Source: Setophaga petechia (taxonomy: Eukaryota; Chordata; Aves; Passeriformes; Parulidae). From it: DNA of 64,000 nucleotides. The translations under genes and the position numbers were made by a program. How positions within the stretch are numbered: position 1 is the first letter of the stretch; every line of letters starts with the position of its first letter. The notes under the pieces were generated by a model, which searched no databases, had not been told where the DNA came from, and worked only from the letters and a program-made list of their open reading frames with translations. The stretch spans positions 25,101,121 through 25,165,120 of the forward strand of contig JANCRA010000004.1 of NCBI GenBank assembly GCA_024362935.1. Reading direction: 5' to 3'. Below, in pieces: positions 49,913 through 63,680 of this stretch.

Positions 49913-52900
49913 CCTGGGGAGAGAAAAAATTAAATGAACAAAAATATTTTACTATTTCATATCAACCAGAAGGAACCTCTAAGTCAACTAGGTTTCCATT
50001 TTGAGCAAGAAATGCCCACATTTCCTTGTTAATTGTTTGCAGTTTTTCTGGAAAGGGTAGGCCAATTTTCTCTATTTTTATTGCCCAACGAAGGATGAGA
50101 GGAGCACAGCAAAGGGTACAATTTTTTGTGACTGACCCTTTGTGTGTCATTTTGCTGACACAATAAAACCAAGAAATGCAGAAACACTGAAAAGCAGTAC
50201 AGTATTGACAACCATAGCTGGATCTCTATTTGCTCTTTCTCTATACAGGATGTAGGTGTTACCTGTGCTTGCCCATGAGATCAGGGCAAGTCAATTTACT
50301 GTTATTATCAGAGTCCCTGTGACTCTTTTCAAGAGTCATGACATAAAACCCCTTCAAAGATCATGCTTTTCTTTTGTGTAAAACACCAGTGCACAAAAGG
50401 AAGACTCCAGTCTTTTCCTTTAAATCTGCCATACAGCAGGGGAGAAAAAGATCCCTGCAGTGTGCTGTGAGCTGTACACTATACTCATTAGTGACTTCAT
50501 CCTGTGAGCTGCCTTCTCTGGCCCACATCCAGGAAAACACGAAGTGTACATTTAATTTTCAGCATATGTGTAGAGTCATTAACTGCAAGCACATTCTTAC
50601 ATGCCTCCCTCATTTCTTCTTTTCATTCTATTATAGAATATAAAAGGCAGCAGTGGTTTTCAGGGGTTGAGAATGTTTTGGAGGGGAACTAAATGAAAGT
50701 ACTGAAATCTCCTCACTGTATTTAAGAATAGCAAGACAGTAATATTCTTCTGATTGACATGATAGTCCTGCATGGAATACTGTACTGTGAACAAACTTTG
50801 TCAGACAAACTTCTGTTAGCATGCATCTTGATTGATGCTGCTAAACTGAGCAGTAGGTTGAGAAAGGAAAAAGTAGCTGTCAAATTATGTAGAATATTCT
50901 CACTTCGGCCACATTATGCACCTATCCTGCCTCTGTAAAGATACCACTTTTTTCTTAAATTGTAGCAGTGATATATTAATGCAGTCTAGTCCAATTTATA
51001 TTGCAACCTGCATATGGCTGCCTTCAGGCTTGTATCTCTCTTGCTCCCGCTGGGCAAGGATCTGCCAGGAAGGAAAAGCCTTCCTGAGATGGAATTGCTG
51101 GTTTTGAGAGGTTTCTCTGCAGTCAGTCTCACTGAGAAATTCTGCAGATGTCATTTCCTACCTGTGTCTCCTCTTGCAAGTTACCCTGTGGTATGTCATG
51201 TTGAGAGATATGCAAAGTGAACTCCTGGCTCCAATGAAGTTGCAAAAGACAGGTGGAATTATATTTTATCACATTTTTATGCTTTCTTTAGTGTCACTAC
51301 AAAATGACAATCTCTCACATATATGCCTCCTTCTCAGGCTGATACAAGTACATTATTATGCCTACTTCACCTGTGGAAGAGCAAACACAGACTGGTACCA
51401 TGGCCAAATGCGGTGGTAGAAGAAAAGTTTTAAATTAAGCAGGAGTGGAGTGGTGGGCTTGTGCCCAAATCACTGGACAGTGTAATTTCTTTTGGGATCT
51501 GACAGAGACTTGGTAAAGACAAGCTGCATGGGCTGGTGTCCATTTACAGAAGCTGTTTGTCCTCTCTGTTGCAAACTCTCTGTGGGCACTGCTGGTGAGG
51601 ACTGCCCAAACTCCCAGCAGCTTTTGTGCTTGGAAGCCCAGAGAGCTGCCACATGGCAGCACTCGTGCTGGCAGCTTCTGGGCATGGGAAAGGCTTCAGC
51701 AGCAGGGCAGCTGTGCTCAGGGACTGGTCTCTCTGTAAAAGCCAGCCTGTGCTACTGTACCTACCATCAGTCCTCTCTGAGCATTGTAAAGCATGGCAAA
51801 CATAAATTAAATCATCTCTTAGCATTCCTCACAAAAAAATAAATCTATATTTGCCCTGGGAATTTGGAAAAACTTTCAATATAGGGCTAAATTCATCAAA
51901 ATTGGGTGTTACTCACAACCAGAAAATATCCTTGCATTGCAAAAAAAGAAATACGTGAGCATAAAATTCCAGCTCAGATTCTGAAGTTCTACAAACAATC
52001 AAACTCTTCTTTAACCAACATTATTTGTCTTATATATGGCATATATATGTTTCAAAGTAGCCTCTTTTATACATTCTAGTAAATAAAATCCCATTGCACT
52101 CAATTGGAAAAAAATGGCGATACAGTCTATGTGTCAGATATCTTTTGAAAGTTCCCCGGAGAAAAGAATACACAGCCACTGAGATTTATTAAAATCCAAG
52201 TCATTTTTGAAGAAGCCAGCTTTATTAATGAGACAGCCTGAAAACCAGAGACTGTCCATTCCAGCACATGTGCATCATATGAAAGCCAGTAATTTTTTAT
52301 TATTTCGGTATTGCCAGAAATTATATTAAGCTGAAACACAGCTCCAGCTAACAAAAACTTCAAGTATATACTGGGACCTTTTAGTGCTAGAACAATAAGC
52401 CAGCTTTATTACACTGATTATTGATAATATGAGGGCTGTACTGGTATTTAGTCATAACAACATAAAATTATTGTTTTTCTGCCATAACCATTGGCTACAC
52501 AATTACAAGGGACCAATAATAAGTTCGCAAGTAATTATTGACAAAGATTTCTTTTGTTGTATATAAATGTAGTAAAAGCCTCAGGCTAATTTTACCAGCA
52601 TGTTCATATGATATCACTTCCTGAAAATACATGGAAGTTAAAAAAAAAAAAAAGGTATATACACAAAGGAAAGGCTGTACAAGTCCTACAGAAAAAAAAA
52701 AAAAAAAAGTGACCTCAAGAAATATCCTGGGTTTCTGGGTTTCTACCTCAGAAACCTGTTTTAACATTGAGGTCGTTGCAAGAGGAATTAAAGTAAAAAC
52801 ATTGTTTCTGTATTGACGCAAGGCTAGAGAGAATTTCTTTTACAGTGAGTAGCCTGCTTAGAGAATCATGATTCAATGGCAATATTTTCTGAGTCACTCT

Positions 52901-54737
52901 ACTGATTTGGTGAGGCTTTGATTTCCTATATTTCCACACTGCCACTTTACATAAGTTGGACCCAACTGTACTCAACCTCTGCTCCAAATTAGTGGTAGGC
53001 AAATCTGAATTTATTCAGCTGATTTTATAGGCTATTCTATTGAGTTTACAGGTTTCTCTCTGAATCTCCCCCAGTGAAGCATAATTTGGTCAGTTTTATG
53101 TTTGTAAGAAAATTTAATTAAGCATGACAGACATACTTATCCTAGAAAATATTACAATACCATAAAAAAGATAACAAAAGTACCACTCCTTTAAATCCAC
53201 AAAGCCTTTTTATCATGTCCTAGAATCTCTTTTTACTTTTTTCTAGCTTGTCCAGATACACCAAAAATTTTCTAAAGTTTCTAAGCCCCAGGTGAGTTTA
53301 GAGTTGTGTTTGAATTGAAAAAAAAAATTATTGCTACTTTTTTCTGGCAGAAATCTCTCATGTCTTGTCTTTGGTCAACAAACTACTTTCTTTAGGAGTC
53401 TGGATAGAAATGTTCCTAAATTTCTTTTTGCATGGGAAACTGATTTTGTTCTTATATCTCTGTATTGAATAGTGTCAAATTTCCTGTGAACTCTTGAGCT
53501 ATTCAGAAAAAAATAAGAACCAGCCCTGACCCAATCCCAAAATCAGTGATGCCACGGAAACTGGCAATAGTGAACTTATTTGTTATATCTTTTTGTTCTG
53601 TACTCTCAGGATTTGGCTAGCAGCAAAGCTTCTGAAGTGGTGTGAAGAAGGTTAAGAGGTCTAACAAAAAATCCAGATGAGATTTTCCGTCAATTCCTCT
53701 TTAAGTATACAGTCTTTTCATGAATGCTACACACAACAATCAATTAGAGCAAAAGTGTGAAAACTTCCAACTTTTAAGTACAACTCATTGTTAACTCTGG
53801 GAACCTTATTTTTCTTCATATGGGTCATAAAAATATGATTTAAAATGTTTCCTATTAATCCAAAATGTCTTAATGCTTCATGTCACATCACTAGGGCCAC
53901 CTTACCAACGTGAAATATTGTGGCATTTTGAGGTCATTCAGTTATTCTGTGTAGGGTTGCAAAATGGAGACATTTTTGTGACACTTCTGATAAGAAAATC
54001 AGAGTGATCCTCACATTTGCTGTAAGGAGACTTCTTTACACTAATCTGAAAATTTAACTTTGAATTAAAATACTGCAAAGATAATATTTCCCTTCTAAAC
54101 ATGCACCACAGGCCTGTAGATTACAAGGGATCTCTTGTCACAGAGCAAAGCCATGCTTCCCAGCCTGGGTATTTTCTCAGGGTCTGAGCTACATTCCCTG
54201 TCTCTGTCCAGACAAGAAAATATAGCATAATATATTGCAATCTAATAAAACAAAGCTAGACAATATTATATGTAAGAAGGCCTGAATCTAATGTGTCACT
54301 TTGAGCACTCACTCCACAGGTCTACAGAAAATATTAGAAGCAGTTTCATGGAAAATTACTTCGAGAATTCATTACCTGCATGAGTGGAAGTATACTAAAT
54401 CATGTCCAACACAGAGACAATTACTGTGCTTGAAAAGAAGTGCCAAGAACATATTTTGAGTGAAGGAATAGTTCTGGCAGATGCATCAATTTGCTGGCAT
54501 AAAGCACATAATGTCTTCCCCTAAGGGTTTTCAAGAGAAAAGTGCTGCCAGTCAGAGCCTGCACCCTGACATCACGTGTCCCTGTACCCAAACTGACATT
54601 GTTATCTTCATACACGTCTGTGAAGGTGAGTATCACTTAAGGAATTTTTTTATTTTTCACACTCTCATAGACTCTGGTGGTTGCTAAGTAGTGCAGAATT
54701 TGCAAACATCCAATGATGATAAAAGCAGTACATCAGA

Positions 54738-55905
54738 GAAACACAGAATCACATAAATGTTAGAGTTGAAAGGGATCTCTGGAGATTATCCAGTCCAACC
54801 CCCTGCCCAGCCAAGGTGACCTAGAGCAGGTTACACAGGAACACATCCAGTGAGTTTTGAATGTCTCCAGAGAGGGACACCACAAATTTCCAGGGCAGCT
54901 TGTTCCAGTGCTCTGCCACCCCTCATGACATTCTCCCTCAGGTAATGGTGCAGCTTTTTGTGATTTAGTTTTTGGCCATTGGTCCTCATCCTGTTACTGG
55001 GCATCACTGAAATCAATGTGGAACCATCCTCTTGGCACCTACCTTTCAGATATCAGTCCTCTCTTCTCCAGACTAAACAGACTCAGTTCTTGCAGTCTCT
55101 CCTCATAAGAGAGATGCTCCAGATCCCAAATTATCTTTGTGACCCTCTCCTGGACCCTCTCTAGTAGCTCTCTCTTTTACTGAGGAGCCCAGAACTGGAC
55201 ACGGCACTCCAGATCCAGCCTGACCAGAGCTGGGTAGAGGCACAACTCCCTCGACCTTCTGGCCATGCTCTTTCTGATGCACCTCAGGATGCCATTGTCC
55301 CTCCTGGCCACAGGGGCACTGCCAGCTCATGCATGGCTTGTGATCCACCAGGAGTCCCAGGTCCTTCTCCACAGAGCTGCTCTGTAGGAGCGATCCCCGC
55401 CTGTGCTGGCGCTTGGGGCTGTTCCTGCCCAGGTGCAGGACCCTACACCTGCCCTTGTGGAGCTCATTAAGTTTCTCTCTGCCCAGCTCTCCAGCCTAGC
55501 AAGGTCCCACAGAATGGCAGCAGAGCCTTCAGGTGGATCACCACTCCCTCAGTTTTGTGCCATCAGCAAACTTGCTGAGGCTACATTCTATCTCTTCATC
55601 TGGGTCATTGATAAACAAGTTGAACAAGACAGGTTCCAGTATTGATCCCTGAGAATGTCACTGGCTGTTGGTCTCCAGGTGGATTCTGTTCTGCTGGTCA
55701 CGACCCTCTGATCTCTGCCCTTCAGCCAGTTCTCCATCCACCTCACCATCCATTCCTCTAACCCAAATTTCCTGAGCTTACCTGCCAGGATGTTTTGGGA
55801 AACAATGTCAAAAGCCTTGCTGAAGTCAAGGCAAACAGCATCCACTGTTCTCCCTTCATCAATTTGTCCTGCCATGCCAGTCAGATAGGCACCCATGTTC
55901 TGAAC
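54738..55905 (-). mobile_element. CR1 LINE, 5'-truncated copy
   Basis: A minus-strand CR1 with its 3' end at about 54738 (CACAGAATCACA reverse tail, then AGGGATCTCTGGAGATTATC and the CCAACCCCCTGCCCAGCCAA blocks). Read leftward from 55905 it gives RT motif A, LDFSKAFD (55807-55830), then the ENWLKGRDQRV linker, then a frameshift near 55655. After this the [16 protein letters not shown] motif is found in another frame. Further left come the KDLGLLVDHK segment (55330-55370) and the decayed C-terminal region. The endonuclease half is missing. Inactive. Confidence 0.93.
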
Positions 55906-56595
55906 TGTCTGGTTTTTTCACTTCTTTAACCCTCTGCAGATCTGCATTTTAAAATAGAGATAAATTAAATATTCGCACAATTCATTCACTGCTTTTCTGG
56001 ATAAATTCAAAGGTGTTGTGCAATGCTAAAATCAGGTCTCTTGTGGGCTCACAAATAAAAGGCTGGCCATTGAGATTGCCATTAGGTTACCTGTGTGCCA
56101 TTAGTATTCTGGCACACAGATAACCCAGGCATGTGGCACACCCAGTCTTGCCTGTTTGCTCTCCTTCGCTGGGAAAATGCTGCAGGAAGACATGTAAAAG
56201 AACATAAGAAGCAAGAACTTACTTGAGATCTAGCATAAAAATACCAATTTGACAACTGCAGGTCTCTTTAACAAAGTACCAGTTGTGGTTTCTCAAGAGC
56301 AAAGCCTTTACTTCAGCTTCAAAACCACCTGGAAAGCACTTGGCTTCATACGTGGCCATGAAGCAGAGCCCCCGACACACGCAGCGAGGGAGGGATGCAG
56401 AGGGTGCCAGAGCTGGCAGAGTGGCTAGGACACAGGGCTTGAGTGCCTGCACCAGCACCAAATCTGCCTGTGCAACCACTGTTCTTCACTACAGTTGCTC
56501 CAACAATGCTGTTCTCTGACATTCCAGCAGAGATTGGGGCCTATAATAAATTAAGAGCACACACGCAGATCCCAAAATTTAAATAGCTTTGAGGT
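55906..56595. other. Non-genic DNA with a hairpin
   Basis: No gene is recognised. It contains the inverted repeat at 56085-56125. Overlapping frames on both strands at 56219-56519 are unrecognised. Confidence 0.6.
56085..56125. repeat. Inverted repeat, 16-nt arms and 9-nt loop
   Basis: GGTTACCTGTGTGCCA at 56085-56100 pairs with 56110-56125 with one mismatch, around loop TTAGTATTC. It resembles the perfect hairpin at 39006 in having a 9-nt loop. Confidence 0.93.
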
Positions 56596-56700
56596 GATAA
56601 GGACAGTAGAAAGTAAAACAATAGCATTTTATTCACTTGATAAGGATAGTAGAACAGAACAATATTTTACCCTTATCTTAAGGACAGTGGAACAGAACAG
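56596..56700 (+). repeat. Degenerate tandem repeat, three units
   Basis: GATAAGGACAGTAGAA-like cores start at 56596, 56639 and about 56677 (periods 43 and 38). The second and third share AGAACAGAACA or GGAACAGAACA. The units have diverged, so the array is older than the 25000 and 39192 duplications. It could be part of an unrecognised LTR. Confidence 0.7.
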
Positions 56701-59700
56701 CCTTGGAGAAATAGATAAAGGATGTAACTTAGGGAAGCAGAAGTCATGCAAAACACAAGCAGGGTGCCAGCTGAGCTCTGCAAGGCTGAAAGAGCAGAAG
56801 TTATCCAAAACAGCAATATTGCACTTTGTCAAAAATGGGGGTCAAGGAACAGCCCCCTAAAAAGGACATTGGACAGCTTCCCCAATAAGCTCGAGGCTGC
56901 TGTGCAGGCTACCTGTTTGGTTTCTTAAAGAGAAACAAGAATTAAATGTTATAAACTACATTTTAGGACCTTTCACAAATAAATAGGAGTATTAATTAGG
57001 ATGGTAATTTGTACTGTTTCAAATAACACAATGCCTCCTTCCAACTTTTCAACCCTACTTAATAGTCAAACATCTCTCTGGAACAATAAGAGTTGAGGGG
57101 TACTTAGGGCTTGAGACCAGCTGCTGTTTTATTGAGTTTCTAGTCTAAATTGCTTTGGCTTTCCACTTTCTAAAATCCACAAAAACCCTACACCCCCTCA
57201 AAAAAGGAAAAAAAAAAAGGCATCCAGGTGGGAGGACTTAAAATCATAGTACTTTTTCTACTGGTTCTGAAAGGTTTTGGAGAAAAGATTTTTGAAATAG
57301 GATTTTAATTTTTAAAAAATATTTTAAATCTTTTGTTGGTATGGGGAAAACAAAGAGAAAGAAAATTAAAGTGAATTTGTCCCTCAGCTGAAATTTTGCA
57401 GTGAATACTTGCATTCACTAAACTAATCTTAAATAACAAACATTATTAATGTTTTATTGCTTTATTCAAGCATATTGAAACATAAGCCTAGACAACTCTG
57501 TGCCCATGATGAGTAATAATATCACAGCTGTAGTTTTTCCTGTGGAAAACAAATGCTTTAACTCTTTTCCACTCACATAACAAAGATACAAGATAAAATA
57601 CAAGCTATAATGAAATAGCTAGGAAGAGGGGTCACTATGGAAAAAGACTGGCAAACAATGTGAGAAATTCTGCTGACAACCTAGGTGAGTTGCATTTCAC
57701 TTTGCAGATCACCTCATGGAAGCATATGATCAGAGCGATCTAGTCTTGGATACTTTCTACTTTCTCTAGTCTTGCAAATGAACTGGAATGCTTGGGAATA
57801 TAATTCGATGTCCTGAACATTTTTAGGAAAACCAGAATATTTGGACTGTGGTCACAGAACATTCTAGTTCATTTGCCAAGTAATATTTTTCTGAAGTCTG
57901 ACTGAAAAAAAAAATAGACTCCACTGCAGCTCATAGCCAAATGCAGCAACTTAGAAACTTATCCATAACTATTCCACACCACCATTAATAATTTTTACAT
58001 TAAATCCTGTCAATTACCAGGTATGCATAAACCACAGTACAGCTGTTGGCAGAAGTACAGGACTTGATGGAGCTATAAAAGAAGCCTATACACATTCAGG
58101 CAGAAAATTGCCTAACCTTTCAAAAGGTGAGTACCATCCACCCCACAGATGGAACTACAGAAACACCTCTAGTGCTAGACTCATATGGGGCCCGGGCCAA
58201 GACAGGCTTAGTTTGCCCAGATTCAGCCCTCTACATAAGGGGCAGAGCATTTGAAATGTATCAACCAATTTTTTATTTCATCTGTTCTTGGATCTAATGA
58301 GTAGTTTGGACCTGCTTCTTCCACTATATTATTCTGCAAAGGAGTCTTTTTTCTGACCTAAGGATGAATGCTGCTTGCACAAGGCTAGACAAAGACACTC
58401 TTGGTTAATGCTGACTGAAGAAACTACATCGTAGACGTTTTACAAATGCTGCAATCTTATCATTCCTTTCAGTGAGGGAGATTAGATAAATACACAAGGA
58501 ACATATCAATCCAAGGGGAGGACTGGACTTTGCCAGAGATAGCAGAGGGTGCATATTTCTCATATCACCTCTTTTTGGAGTGATCATCTGGAGCCAGATC
58601 TCCCTGTTACAGCTGGGTAGAACTTGGCAGACAAGTAACCCTCCTCTGCCTGCAGCATGAAAGAGGGATGTGTCATATCAGCTGGAGAGGTCTTCAGAGG
58701 AGGTGGTGGAGACAAATGCAAACAGCATGCCTTCCCACAGCCTCCCTCCTCTCATCACTCTTTCTAGTCTCTTGGGCCACTACCCAGTGCATATCTGTCT
58801 GCAGCTTAACAAACTCTAGCTGTGGTTTCAGGCTGATAAATAATTATGCTAATTAACAGGTTGAAGGAAAATGTGATGTTGTTTCTGTGGAATGTTCTGA
58901 GAAGCTGGAAACACTTAAATGTAAAAACGACATGTGGTGAAATAACCAATAATTTGCTTAAGAAAGCCACATCTGGTATTCCTGCTAGAAACAGGGGTTA
59001 ATAGTCTGTCAGGGGCAGGCAGTGGCAGTGAGTAGCTCTAGGATAAACAAAAAAGCCTTAACGGCAGGAAATGGGCTTGTTCTCCTAGCATAAGCATTTA
59101 CATTGGCTGCTAACCAGCAAGAGATGTAAAAGCAGTTGTTTAGTTTACACTTGGAAAAAAAATAGAGATGGAAACAAACAAGACTTCTTCATTTTGTGTA
59201 TCTGTGAAAAAAAATAAAAGCCACTGACTCTAGCTAAAAATGGTAATTATATATGTGCTCCATACCCTGAGATGGAGCCATAAACTTGAGAAAAGATTCC
59301 AGTCACAAAAGGGGAGAGAGATTACTAAAATTATTTTTGTATTATTGAAATAACTGTCAGATAATTACATGCATGATTTTAGGTTACTCATGCAGAAAAG
59401 GAGAAAGAGCGAGACAAGAGAAGTGAAGACACTTGATTAATTGATGCAGGTTGACATCCTGATTTTTTTTTTTAGTATAAGATTGATCCTGGTTTGGTTT
59501 TGGGGTTTTTTTTTGAGGAAGGTCCAAATACCACTTGAAGAGGAAAGGTTTTCTCATTTGACACCGCTGTAGTCAGGAAAGGATATGGTCCACAATATAC
59601 TAACACATGCTTGTGTTGGTGTTGCATTGCTACTGCACTTACAAGCTCAAAAGAGAAAGCCACATTTTCAGATGGGATGAAATGTAAATAATGTAGTCAT

Positions 59701-62700
59701 TTGACAAAATTCAGATGAAGTTCTCTGTGTGTGGCAAGCTGAATCTGTATTTATAGCAGCTAAAGAAATACACAAGATTCTCAGGATACTGAAGACATTG
59801 TTGGTTCCTAATTTTGTTTTAAATAAACAGACAATGTTCTACCTTAGGTGGTGTTTCTTTTCTGAAATAGTGTGACTCTTGCAAAGATTGCTGCTACAAT
59901 ATGAGATGTAATTTTCACACAAGAAAACATGACACCTAAGCAGATGTTAGCAGCTTTCTGTTGCACGTTGGAGTGCTTGACATATTAAACTAAATTTTAT
60001 TTCCTAGTCACTCTCAAAGATGTATATTATCCCTTGTCAAAATAAAGTGTTGTGGTCTCTTTCCAGACCAGAGAAATACAGCCAGTGCACATTGCCACCA
60101 AAGCATCTAAGCTGCTCTCTCTTTCACTACATTAATGCATATTACAGCCTTGCAAATGACAGGCTTTCACAGCCTCATATTTTAGTGCCATGTCTTGGTC
60201 TATAATGACACTGTGTTTTTTCTAGTGATCCTAGCACAGCTTTGCAACCTTTCCCAAAGCAGTGAGAAAGGAGGTCTTCAAGGCCACAATGCCGATACCT
60301 GAGGTGGGAAGCAACAACAATAAAATTCCTCAAAAGCCTCATTTGTCAGCCACAGCAATTCATATGGTTCAGCTCACGTGGATGTAGGCAGCACTATGTC
60401 CTCCACCATGTAATGTTTTTAGGCCTGAGGCTGAATTCTTCTGTACAAAAGTTGAATCAATTCTGGTGCTTTTCGAAGCTTTCTGTAAGCTTCCAAGGCA
60501 CTCAGCTGCAGAAAAGGTCAGCTCTCTAGCATTTTACTCATATGAAAAGCAGATCAGAGAGGCCATCTCAGACAGTGGCACTTCCACTTTTTCCCCACGT
60601 TGTGCTCACACTAAGCTGAGATGACACAGCCCTCAGTGTGCAATATGTTCCCATGGGCTCATAGCTACTTAGGTTGTCTTTAGCTCGTCACATGAATAGC
60701 ATGAGGAGACAATAATTCATGGCTTCCAGGAACAAAGATAAAGGTGAAAACCATAAAAGCCATGCTTGACTATCTGTTCCTCTGAGTTCTGGTTCAGACA
60801 TGTAAATATTAGTGAAACTAGTCTATTTCTGAAACAAGACTATATCTCATTTGTGAATGTATAAATTTAAGAATTCCAATAAAGACAGAGCCACTAATGC
60901 CAGGAATTTCTGTTCACCAGAGGCTGATATCCTGGATCTAAAATGTCTAGCAAAAACATGAAACAGCAGGTGACAAAAATAAAGTAAATTTTAGGAATGG
61001 CAATTACACCTTAACTGAATTTTTCAAACTTCAGTAAGCTTGTTCTTATACCGAATTCTGCTGAATTGTGGCTACCTTTTGCCTTTTGTGTATTCCCAGT
61101 CACAGCACATCCATCATATTTTTGCTCATAGAAAACTTTTTATGATGAAGAGGACAGGAAAAAAATGGGAAATGAACAGGAAAAATATGGAAAAGGAGTA
61201 CTAGCATGCAAGCAATGATCAATCATTGAAAATGTAAGTCTTGCTGCAGATTTTTCAGTGAAAGCTTTACACAAGGAATACAGTCATTCACCACCCAAAA
61301 AAATCACTCACCAAATAGCTGTCTTTATTTTGCATAGAACTTCCATTTATCATTAAGTTCCCACAAAAATGGTTTGTCTGGTACAATTAAGTAGGATATT
61401 TGTATAATTTAATATGGTTTATGCATAACTTGGATGAATTATGATTTAACTAAACTGTGAAACAAGCAGCCCCAATGCTCAAGATGTGAAGCAAACAACA
61501 GTCCTCACACTTCAGTGTGGTTCTGTAGGGACAGGGCCACAAGGACAGTCACTGTGAGACAAGGGCTGCCTTACTTTTCTCCTGTAAGCCACATGTTGGG
61601 GTGTTTTATTTACGCTGGCACTCAGAGAAGGCAGAAAGAAGCATGGGAGGATTCACCACCAGCCTTCTGCACCCAAAAGCTTGCAGAGTCTATAGCCAGG
61701 CCATGGACATTTGACTGCTCACAGCACCCACTCCTCCCCACCACCCCTAGACAGAATCCAAGTTACAACATATTATCAGATATCAAGGCTTAGGATCTGA
61801 AATGAAGCCTTTCAAACATTTTCTCTTCCCTCATGAAATTTCAGACTCCAACAGATATTCAGATCTAAATATGGGATATTCATATCTATTACATTTTATT
61901 TAAAACTCTGGAGACTTTTTAAAATACCTGCACAAAATCAAAACAAACAAAACAAAAATTAAACCTTTTTGCTCAGCTGTAAACATTACAACAGACTTGA
62001 CTTTCACAACTGATCTATATAGGGCTTGCATAAATAGAGTTTAGCAAGCTTCCCATGCCTTCCCAAAACAAACCTTTACTCCGTAATGCAGTGTGTTGGA
62101 GCATTTGATTAAACTGAAAGAATATCTGTTATTGATTCTCTTTTCCGCAGGAGAGGAATTTCTGTCATTGAAGGAAAAGCATCAGGAAAATTAATCTTAT
62201 GGGGTGGCCTGGGGAAGCCATCACAGAAGAATAAATATGTTTTTCCAGCAGATAATGTGGGAAGCAACCAAACATTTAATCTTTAGAATGCATCTCCAAA
62301 CATAGGGCCCACCTTCTGCCCTTTCAAGAGAGATTGTTTTAAGCAAGGTAACAGAGATCAAACACTCTTCCAATATTTTTACAATAACCAAGAACAAACA
62401 TTTGGGGTGGTTTTTATTTGCATTAATATCCAGTCTTTTTAAACGGTCTTGGCATGCTCTTGGCCTCAGGAACTTCCTGTTAAGTTAACTTCCTGGTAAT
62501 CAGCACCAGGACTGAATCATGCATTGCTGTGAAAAGATATTTCTTGAAGCAATACTATTTTGCCACTTTGTTTTAAGGTCATTAAATATTCTTTTTTTCC
62601 TAATGCACCTTATTTCTAACTATGAAGACCTCATAATTATCAAAGTAAAAATTAAAGTGCATTTGTGAAAGAATAAAGTTTGAGTTGTGGTTTATGTAAA

Positions 62701-63680
62701 AACCTAATTACAGAAGTAATTACATAGTTCAGACAAAAAATGCCAGCATGTACTTGAGTACACGTAGACATGCATGAAAATATTTTCATGGGAATAACCC
62801 TGGCATGTTTCTCGACCACATGTTTCATGTCAAGTTATTTTGCTGCATATCAGTATCTACATGGGTGTGACGTGTGCAACTGCATCTATTTTACATGCAA
62901 AGTTATGAGCACAATTTAAATCAGAAAGTTAATTTTCAAGAGAAGCAAAGCTGGTTGTGCCTATGCCTTTATGCAATGAGAACTCCCGGTAGTAATCAGA
63001 ATAAGTGATGTGTTTCTGAATAACCCACGTGTGTAGACAAATATTCCCAGTGATCATTTTAAAAAGAGCATTTAACTGGCTTAACAAATGGAAGGATGAT
63101 TTAATGCTTGCAATACACCAAGGTTGTGAGTTTCAGTGAGAACTAAATGCTCTGCAGCTTTACCTAGAAGCCCTAAGGCTGAGACACCGGCTGCTCCATT
63201 TCATCACCCATTGGGCCTTCTCAGTGTTATGGTGGGAAAGTAATTTGAGCTGCTTCCTTCCTTTTGTGCATTTTGAAGCTTAAAATTAAAAGAGATACTC
63301 CCCATGCTCAATTGCTGTTAACTTCAACATGGATGACACACACATTTAACACAGGAAACCAGACACCTTCCCTCACTCCTTGCATTTGCAGTTTAGGGCT
63401 TGTGCAAATTGCTTTTCCTTATAAAGCTGGATTTAAAAATATCTAATAGTTTCAATAACCTTTTCAAAAAGGCTATTTTCACTAATATTGGGGCATGTCA
63501 TTGTCGGAGGTTAGGGTGTTTCCTTTTGTTTCCTTTCTCTTCGAGAATTTTTCTTTCATTTTGTTGCTAAGAAACCAGAACAACCGCTACTTAGGAGAGA
63601 GAAAAGAATTTGCCAAGCTCAGGGGAGGAGGGCACCTGGCTGCATTTCTCTTATATTAGGGTTTCCTCTTGGAGGAGCAG
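56701..63680. other. Non-genic DNA, AT-rich
   Basis: No gene, transposon or array is recognised. Low-complexity spots are an A-rich patch near 57195-57220, T-rich patches near 59462-59515 and a CAAAA-rich run near 61933-61960. The 92-codon frame at 61515-61793 shows no domain. Confidence 0.6.

Larger units (their letters stand above)
44497..54737. other. Long non-genic stretch with minor repeats
   Basis: No gene is recognised in about 10 kb. Minor items are a 20-bp tandem duplication at 48559-48598, a G/T-rich low-complexity tract at about 49834-49912, two poly-A tracts near 52639-52654 and 52690-52708, and a 10-bp-arm inverted repeat at 47581-47613. The 46020-46560 interval is repeat-free with TGATTA/ATTAATT-type words and could be non-coding conserved sequence. 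A block with an LTR-like look is discussed under findings (48714-49200). Confidence 0.6.
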
